From assembly GCA_035399665.1 (NCBI GenBank), contig DAOPJM010000046.1, forward strand, positions 1 through 10,572: a stretch of 10,572 nucleotides of DNA. Reading direction: 5' to 3'. This stretch comes from DAOPJM01 sp035399665 (GTDB lineage: Bacteria > Bacillota > Clostridia > Christensenellales > CAG-138). The position numbers were made by a program, and so were the translations under genes. Below, piece after piece: positions 5,669-10,572 of the stretch (the first letter of the stretch is position 1; each line of letters starts with the position of its first letter). The notes beneath the pieces were generated by a model, which worked only from the letters and a program-made list of their open reading frames with translations, ran no database searches and was not told the origin of the DNA.

Positions 5669-8533
5669 ATGAGGGTTCGGTTCGTGAAGCTCCTGTGCGT
5701 TATGGCGGCGCTGCTAATGGCGGCTTTGCCGCTCATGGCAGACGCGCTTCAAGGCGCGGACAAGGCGGCGGAGACTGTCAACCGTTTTACGCAGAGCCTT
5801 TTTGCGGACAGCATATCCGTTGAAAACATATCCATAGGCGGCGGGGGAACCTTCGAACGTCCCCGCATAGACCCGTTTGATTCCGAGCATTACATAGTTT
5901 CCTGCGATATGGGCGGGCTGTACAACTCGTTTGACGCGGGGCTGTCATGGACGCGGGTTGACAGCGTGGTCACGGGGCGCTTCGGGAATATCGTTTTCAG
6001 CCCCGACGAAAGGGACGTCGTATACGCCGCGGGCAGAGCCTTGTACAGGAGCAGCGACGGCGGCAGGAGCTTTAGCCTGCTGTTCCCCGCGGAGGACGCG
6101 CTCATCAGCACGCTTACCCTGTATGAATACAATGGTGCGTACTATCATTCCTCCGACAATTATCCGAACTGGTACGGCATTTCCGACCTCATGATTGACA
6201 GCGCAAACAGCGGTCACCTTGTCATTTTAATGCGAAGCGACCCCTATAAGGTCAAGGTGTTCGAATCATATGACGGCGGAGAGAGCTTCACGGAGCTTTA
6301 TGAATATACCGAGTCGGGCAATTCCACGGGCGGCAGCTCCATAGGCAGCACCGGCAAGCTCGTTCAAAACCCCGCGACAGGCGAGTTTGTCGCCGTGTTT
6401 GACGGCTCCGTGGTGGGCTTCGACCGCGAAAACGAAAGCTGTCTTGAGCTGTACACGAGGGATGACGGCAGAATCTTTGACCTTGAATGCCTGTCCGACG
6501 GGCAATACCTTCTGGTTGATACAAATGATGATGAGGCGACAAGCGGCGTCAGCGCCACGCGCCAGCGTCTCACCGTAGATTTTGTGAGCTTCACCGACCT
6601 TACGCCGCTGTTCATGGCGCTTGACAACACAACCTCATGGTCAAGCTATCAGTGGCTGTGCAAGGGCGCGGAACGCATCAGTGATGATGAAATATACTTC
6701 CTTATGAAATGCCCGCCTCTGACGGGCCCGCAATGGACGCTCAACGGGATACTGCGCTATGACGGGCAGAGCTTGAGCTGGGCGTACTGCATGACCATGG
6801 GCGCGGGCGAGTACACAAACGAGAGCTGGGTTGAGAAAGCGGCGTGGACGGCCATATCCGACTTCACGGCGGCACATAACAAGCTGCTCTTTACAAGCTC
6901 GGGGGGAGTGTACGAGGTTACAGAGAGCGCGATAGGCGTTGAGGTTCGTCCGCTGCACTGCTATACAATTGAGAGCAACGGGCAGGCCTGCTATAAAAGC
7001 ACGGGCTTGACCCCGCTGAACACATACAGCTGCCATGTTGATCCGCAGGACCACGACAGGCTCTTGATGTGCTGTACCGATGTCGGCTTACTTGAAAGCG
7101 TGGACGGCGGCGTCTCGTGGCGCAGAATGTCCATAAATGAAACGGGCGAGGGCACGAACTACATCAACACCTGCTACGACTTGGAGTTCGACAGGGATGA
7201 CCCCAACGTGGTTTACGCCCTCTTTTCCACTCGGCATGACGCGCCTTACGCGGTATTGCAGGATGAGTTCGCGGACTTTATAGAGGGTTGGTTCGCCGTT
7301 TCCGAGGACGGCGGAAGGACGTGGCAGCTTGACCATTCGAACGGCATAAACCCGAAAGCCACGCCTGTCAAGATGAGCATAGTCTATGGCGCGGACGGAC
7401 AACGGAGCATCTATGTCGCAAGCTTCAACTGCGGGTTCTATGTCAGCCACGATGGGGGCGCGAGCTTTGCCGAGCTGAACGACGGAATAAGCCCTGTCGT
7501 CAATTCGGCGGGAACGGGGTACATCTTGGGTGAGGACATTACAGCCGCGGGCGGCAGGGTGTTTGCAGCCACGGGCATAAGCAATTACGCGGCGGCGGAC
7601 GGTCAGACCAAGCCTCAAAAGGGTAAGGTGTTCGAGCTTGTTGACGGATCGTGGCAGGAGATAGTGATAGAGTACAGCTTGGATTATTGCTGGTTCGAGG
7701 AGGACGGCACTCCCCATGTCTACAAGACCGAGACGGCGCCCATCTACAATCCGAGGAGCCTTGAGTACGACGAAGCGACGGAGACCCTGTACGTCGGAGC
7801 CATCGGCTATCCCAAGTATCCGTCAAGCCTCGACAACGCGCCGTATCGCAATGTCGGCGGCGGGGTATGGGCGTACAGCGGCGGAAGCGTGTCGCAGCTC
7901 TATGACGAAAGTTTGCCCGTGTTCGGGGTTGAGCTTTCCCCAAGCGGCGAGCTTTACGCGACGCTCACCTCAGGGCGGGTGTGCGTATATCGCGGAGGGC
8001 AGTGGCAAACCGTTGTGGACGGGCTGTTCTCAAGCCTGAAGAACGTCAATTTCGCCGAGGACGGAAGCATGTTCGTGGCCACCTTAGGGGGCGGGCTGTA
8101 CAGGGTGCGCGACACGCTTTGGAGTTCGGGCAGCTGCAAGGTCAGCTATGTTGCGGATGGGGCCGAAATAGCTTCTTTCTGCGTTGAGAGGGGCGAAACC
8201 CTGATTTCACACCCCGTTGTGCCGTACAAGGACAGCGCGTATCTGGGCGTTTGGAGTCTTGACCTGACGGGACAGATCATAGAGAGCGACCTTGTTGTGA
8301 CCGCCGAGTACTGCCTTTGGGGTGATGTAGACCTAAGTGGTGAGCTTACGGTCGGCGACGCCTCGCTGCTGCTTCGCGCCATAGTGGGCGAGAGCACGCT
8401 GTCCCCGCTGCAGCAAAGGCTTGCCAACGTGGACGCAAGCGCGGACGCGGAGCCTGTCACTGTATCCGATGTTTCACTGCTTTTGAGGCGCATAGTCGGC
8501 TCGATAGACCACTTTCCGGTGCAGCAAGGCTGA
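5669..8533 (+). CDS. Secreted BNR/Asp-box beta-propeller protein with dockerin-like C-terminus
   Basis: 954 aa. Residues 1-26 form a Sec signal peptide (basic start, hydrophobic core, ADA cleavage site). Six Asp-box motifs SxDxGxxW/F lie at 87-94, 128-135, 200-207, 477-484, 545-552 and 593-600, indicating beta-propeller folding as in GH74, sialidase and VPS10-like proteins. The gap between the third and fourth suggests two propellers or a diverged centre. Residues about 823-881 resemble the InlB/Listeria-Bacteroides repeat. Residues 885-945 are dockerin-like: D886, D888, S890 and D897 make a good first calcium loop, while the second (N920-D934) carries a one-residue insertion. No sialidase RIP motif or GH74 catalytic acids could be assigned, so glycan hydrolysis or binding is inference. 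It has its own promoter, separate from the SPT operon. Confidence 0.85.
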   Translation: MRVRFVKLLCVMAALLMAALPLMADALQGADKAAETVNRFTQSLFADSISVENISIGGGGTFERPRIDPFDSEHYIVSCDMGGLYNSFDAGLSWTRVDSVVTGRFGNIVFSPDERDVVYAAGRALYRSSDGGRSFSLLFPAEDALISTLTLYEYNGAYYHSSDNYPNWYGISDLMIDSANSGHLVILMRSDPYKVKVFESYDGGESFTELYEYTESGNSTGGSSIGSTGKLVQNPATGEFVAVFDGSVVGFDRENESCLELYTRDDGRIFDLECLSDGQYLLVDTNDDEATSGVSATRQRLTVDFVSFTDLTPLFMALDNTTSWSSYQWLCKGAERISDDEIYFLMKCPPLTGPQWTLNGILRYDGQSLSWAYCMTMGAGEYTNESWVEKAAWTAISDFTAAHNKLLFTSSGGVYEVTESAIGVEVRPLHCYTIESNGQACYKSTGLTPLNTYSCHVDPQDHDRLLMCCTDVGLLESVDGGVSWRRMSINETGEGTNYINTCYDLEFDRDDPNVVYALFSTRHDAPYAVLQDEFADFIEGWFAVSEDGGRTWQLDHSNGINPKATPVKMSIVYGADGQRSIYVASFNCGFYVSHDGGASFAELNDGISPVVNSAGTGYILGEDITAAGGRVFAATGISNYAAADGQTKPQKGKVFELVDGSWQEIVIEYSLDYCWFEEDGTPHVYKTETAPIYNPRSLEYDEATETLYVGAIGYPKYPSSLDNAPYRNVGGGVWAYSGGSVSQLYDESLPVFGVELSPSGELYATLTSGRVCVYRGGQWQTVVDGLFSSLKNVNFAEDGSMFVATLGGGLYRVRDTLWSSGSCKVSYVADGAEIASFCVERGETLISHPVVPYKDSAYLGVWSLDLTGQIIESDLVVTAEYCLWGDVDLSGELTVGDASLLLRAIVGESTLSPLQQRLANVDASADAEPVTVSDVSLLLRRIVGSIDHFPVQQG

Positions 8534-8792
8534 CGCCGCTTTGATTGGAAGCGAAGTCTTGTAGGTTTGAATGCGCTCATGGAAGCTCGGGAACGGATTG
8601 TGAGCGCTGTGATTTCCGTATGGGTTAATTGTGTGATATGCACGGCGGTTTTTCATGCGGGAAACTGTACTGCACGGCGACTTCATTGCCGTGTTTGAAT
8701 TAAAGCTGATGCGGCTGCGTACACCATCATGGTGTTTATCGACGTTGACCGTCGTTTATATGATTTATAAAACCGTTGTGCCGGATTGACCT
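8534..8792. other. Convergent intergenic region with several dyads
   Basis: A gap of 259 nt lies between the plus-strand BNR gene and the minus-strand metallopeptidase gene, and no gene is seen in it. It holds a long-loop inverted repeat GCGCTCA/TGAGCGC (8573-8579/8601-8607), a terminator-like hairpin (8673-8693), the palindrome ACACCAT-c-ATGGTGT (8721-8735) and CGACG-TTGAC-CGTCG (8740-8754). The purpose of the two palindromes is unknown. Confidence 0.5.
8673..8700 (+). terminator. Possible terminator of the BNR/dockerin gene
   Basis: CACGGC (8673-8678) and GCCGTG (8688-8693) form a 6-bp stem with a 9-nt loop, followed by TTTGAAT. It lies 140 nt after the stop codon and the T-run is imperfect, so the call is tentative. 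Confidence 0.4.
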
Positions 8793-9506
8793 TCAGCCAC
8801 ATTCGGGCGTCAGATTGAGCGCCTTTTTGCGTTCCTCCCAGTCGGGCATCATCACGGTCAGAAGCTCATAAAAGCGTTCGGAGTGGTTAGGGTGAATAAA
8901 GTGACAGAACTCATGCATAACAACATATTCGACACAGCTTCGCGGGGTCGCCAAAAGGCGCGTGTTCAGGGTGATGACGCCCTTTGAGAGCAGGCAGGAG
9001 CCCCAGCGCGTCTTCATATCGCGAACGCGCAGGGTCGGATATGCGACGCCGTATCCTTTGAACAAAGGGTAAACGGCAGCAATGATCTCACCGAAGCGGT
9101 CCGTGCATTGTTCGACTATAAACCTCTTTAAAAGCTTCTTGCGCGCGGCGTCGGTAACGTTCTTCATTTCTATAAGAACAGCATCGCCGTCAATATGAAC
9201 CGCGTCCCTAACGCTTTGCAAAACCGTCAGCCGCAGCTCCCTTCCAAAGATCCAAAGGCTTTCCCCGTCGGCGTATTGCGTATGCTCCAAGCGGCGCCGC
9301 GCCGCCTCGGTCAAACGCTCCTGCGTGGAGAGGATGACTGCAGCCTTGCTTAACACAAACCCATCAACCCTGCCGGCCGAAACAGAGCGGTTCGCGGACA
9401 CATATACGCTTCCGTCCCCGTGCACGCGAAGGTTGATGTTCTTGACGTTCTTCCGCTCCAGCTCAAAAACAATCTCCCTCCCCTCAAAAACAATCCTGCG
9501 CATCAT
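8793..9506 (-). CDS. YgjP-like (DUF45/M48-type) zinc metallopeptidase-fold protein
   Basis: 237 aa, the usual length for the YgjP family. The hallmark MKTRWGSC lies at residues 164-171. The zinc motif HEFCH (H198, E199, H202) is followed by HPNHSERF, where H208 is the likely third ligand. LNTRLL (180-185) is also typical. The N-terminal half (1-120) is a beta-rich arm with little to identify. The start is set by AGGAG about eight bases upstream of the first of two adjacent ATGs. The gene begins 39 nt after the dpnI-like gene on the same strand, with no terminator between, so they are probably co-transcribed. The family's activity is poorly defined. Members also occur near restriction enzymes, where they are often annotated as M48 metallopeptidase. 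Confidence 0.9.
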   Translation of the reverse strand: MMRRIVFEGREIVFELERKNVKNINLRVHGDGSVYVSANRSVSAGRVDGFVLSKAAVILSTQERLTEAARRRLEHTQYADGESLWIFGRELRLTVLQSVRDAVHIDGDAVLIEMKNVTDAARKKLLKRFIVEQCTDRFGEIIAAVYPLFKGYGVAYPTLRVRDMKTRWGSCLLSKGVITLNTRLLATPRSCVEYVVMHEFCHFIHPNHSERFYELLTVMMPDWEERKKALNLTPECG

Positions 9507-9545
9507 ACCTTTACTCCTATTAGTACTGTGAGATATTGCCGATTA

Positions 9546-10316
9546 TTAGTGCAGCCTTCTGTAATTACCGCGACCTTGGAACTCGACATATCCCGCATCC
9601 CTAAGCAGTTGCAGCTGCTGTCGGATTTTTGCTTGGACATTGCGGTTATCCGGATGCATTTTGGACAGCAGCTCTTCATATTTATACACGTCTGTCAGTG
9701 TGAACTCATCACTTGGAATCGTGTTTACACAGTTTAGCACATCAAACAGCCAGCCTCTTGACTGGACATCGCCGGCAGAGAGCAGGGTTGTTCGGTTCAG
9801 CTTTTCGACAACCTGTTTCGCAGGAATTATCGATCCGTTTCGTATCAAAAATACCCTTCCCTGTTCCGGTATGGATGAAAGCAGAACATTGCAGCCAACC
9901 CAACCTGCCCGCTTTGCCGTATGAGCAAGCGGCGGACGCTTTTCAATAATCGATGGGACAAAGAAATACTTGGGTATGACCACAAGGTCAGTCACGCACA
10001 TGTTCGACGGCGAATAACTCAAAAACAAGAAATTGGGATTTGAGTTGCTTGTTATTCGGTCAATCATTGTTTCGTATGCGCCGTCGCTGACACGATTATT
10101 GATGCTGCCGCCTTTGCTTTTCAATTCATACTGCTCACCGCAATGTGGGCAGAAGAAATCAGCAACGGGTTTATCGTTCTCTAAGTGTTCAACTTTGGGG
10201 TTGCCGCAGTGTGGGCAAAAGACATTGTCCCCAACCCATCCTTCCGTAAGTCGCCTTGCTCGCTGAGCGCCGCTTTTATAGCCTGTCGCCAAAGCGGGAT
10301 TCAAGCTTAAGTCCAC
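9546..10316 (-). CDS. dpnI: DpnI-type methyl-directed restriction endonuclease (cuts Gm6ATC)
   Basis: 256 aa, against 254 for Streptococcus pneumoniae DpnI, which it matches end to end as I recall that sequence. The PD-(D/E)XK catalytic residues are D53 and E64-x-K66 within PVADFF and ELKSK. A zinc site is formed by C34, C37, C56 and C59. RPPLAHTAKRAGWVGCN (127-143) holds the conserved Trp region. The C-terminal winged helix (about 187-256), ending IRQQLQLLRD and FQGRGNYRRL, is the second methyl-adenine reader in DpnI. The start is GTG at 10316, preceded by GAGGTGA about eight bases upstream, and it aligns with the DpnI N-terminus. The enzyme destroys DNA carrying N6-methyladenine in GATC, so it needs no partner methylase and the host must lack Dam. 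Probably acquired defence; it sits beside guaA. Confidence 0.95.
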   Translation of the reverse strand: MDLSLNPALATGYKSGAQRARRLTEGWVGDNVFCPHCGNPKVEHLENDKPVADFFCPHCGEQYELKSKGGSINNRVSDGAYETMIDRITSNSNPNFLFLSYSPSNMCVTDLVVIPKYFFVPSIIEKRPPLAHTAKRAGWVGCNVLLSSIPEQGRVFLIRNGSIIPAKQVVEKLNRTTLLSAGDVQSRGWLFDVLNCVNTIPSDEFTLTDVYKYEELLSKMHPDNRNVQAKIRQQLQLLRDAGYVEFQGRGNYRRLH

Positions 10317-10357
10317 AAGCAGTTCACCTCTGATGATGTATTCTTTATATCAGCACC

Positions 10358-10386
10358 ATTATATTCCGCGTCGTGAATGAATGCAA
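10358..10386 (-). promoter_or_regulatory. Promoter of the dpnI-metallopeptidase unit
   Basis: Read on the minus strand, TTGCAT (10386-10381) and a perfect TATAAT (10363-10358) are separated by exactly 17 nt. The predicted start near 10351 leaves a leader of about 35 nt with GAGGTGA before the GTG. It lies downstream of the guaA terminator, so the unit is likely transcribed independently. Confidence 0.7.
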
Positions 10387-10404
10387 CACCAACAGCTTGC
10401 TCCA

Positions 10405-10442
10405 ATCAAAAGGCCGCTCGCAGGATTGCTCCCACGGGCGGC
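10405..10442 (-). terminator. Candidate guaA terminator
   Basis: On the minus strand, GCCGCCCG (10442-10435) pairs with CGAGCGGC (10420-10413) with one C-A mismatch and a 14-nt loop. CTTTTGA follows. It lies about 70 nt after the guaA stop and just before the dpnI promoter. Confidence 0.5.
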
Positions 10443-10513
10443 ATGGAAAATCAAAAGAGATTATGCATGGCAACGGCTCAGCCACCTTTCATGGGCGATG
10501 AGCCGACAAGCCA

Positions 10514-10572
10514 CTATTCCCACTCAATCGTTCCCGGGGGTTTGGCGGTGATGTCGTAGACTACGCGGTTCA
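10514..10572 (-). CDS. guaA: GMP synthase (glutamine-hydrolysing), C-terminal end only
   Basis: Only the last 18 codons and the TAG stop are inside the window. The encoded NRVVYDITAKPPGTIEWE is the highly conserved C-terminus of GuaA, which converts XMP to GMP using glutamine and ATP in purine synthesis. The Gly in PPGT is usually Ala. The rest of the gene continues past the right edge. It is a housekeeping gene and marks this part as chromosome. The dpnI unit follows it on the same strand but has its own promoter. Confidence 0.93.
   Translation of the reverse strand, partial: NRVVYDITAKPPGTIEWE

Noticed and set aside
5669..5700. Cys10 in the signal peptide of the BNR protein as a lipobox.
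   Set aside because: The residues before it (KLLC) do not match a lipobox and it lies before the hydrophobic core. The ADA site at 24-26 is a better signal peptidase I site.
5488..5823. A 111-codon plus-strand open frame upstream of the BNR gene.
   Set aside because: No ribosome binding site precedes the ATG, it crosses the strong promoter and ribosome binding site of the BNR gene, and it overlaps the signal peptide in another frame.
8755..8792. A terminator for the dpnI-metallopeptidase unit just after its stop (CCG-gcacaa-CGG then TTTTAT on the minus strand).
   Set aside because: The stem is only three base pairs, too weak to call.

Overview
The window looks like a chromosomal segment of an anaerobic, moderately GC-rich Clostridia-type Bacillota. 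Reasons (inference): strong AGGAGG-type ribosome binding sites, an EFR1-type flavodoxin/ferredoxin protein of the kind common in strict anaerobes, a secreted protein with a C-terminal dockerin-like module, and frequent ATA isoleucine codons despite the GC content. Genus and species cannot be read from the sequence.

Left part (1-5200): a five-gene plus-strand operon closed by a clear intrinsic terminator. In order: an extended SDR reductase/epimerase, an atypical SDR-fold protein, an EFR1 flavodoxin-ferredoxin fusion, a PLP enzyme of the alpha-oxoamine synthase family that most resembles bacterial serine palmitoyltransferase, and a classical SDR resembling 3-ketosphinganine reductases. Spacings are 57 nt, a 1-nt overlap, 156 nt and an 8-nt overlap. 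An SPT-like enzyme, a ketosphinganine-reductase-like SDR and a CerR-like extended SDR suggest a sphingoid-base or related amino-lipid pathway (sphingolipid, capnine/sulfonolipid or other alpha-oxoamine lipid). Such pathways are best known from Bacteroidota and Alphaproteobacteria. This is the most interesting system in the window. The redox protein and the atypical SDR are not standard members of the known pathways.

Middle (5170-5668): a 499-nt intergenic region with two consensus and up to three degenerate DnaA boxes in tandem, an AT-rich stretch, an 8-bp direct repeat and a 10-bp palindrome, which is origin-like architecture away from any recognisable origin gene. A nested stem-loop and a good promoter follow. 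The promoter drives a 954-aa secreted protein (5669-8533) with six Asp-box (BNR) motifs, an InlB/Listeria-Bacteroides-repeat-like segment and a dockerin-like tail.

Right part, minus strand (10572 to 8793): the last 18 codons of guaA (GMP synthase), a candidate terminator, a consensus promoter, then a full-length DpnI homologue (restriction endonuclease that cuts methylated GATC) and, 39 nt downstream, a YgjP-like zinc metallopeptidase. No methyltransferase is visible, as expected for a DpnI-type enzyme. I see no tRNA, rRNA, CRISPR array or insertion sequence.
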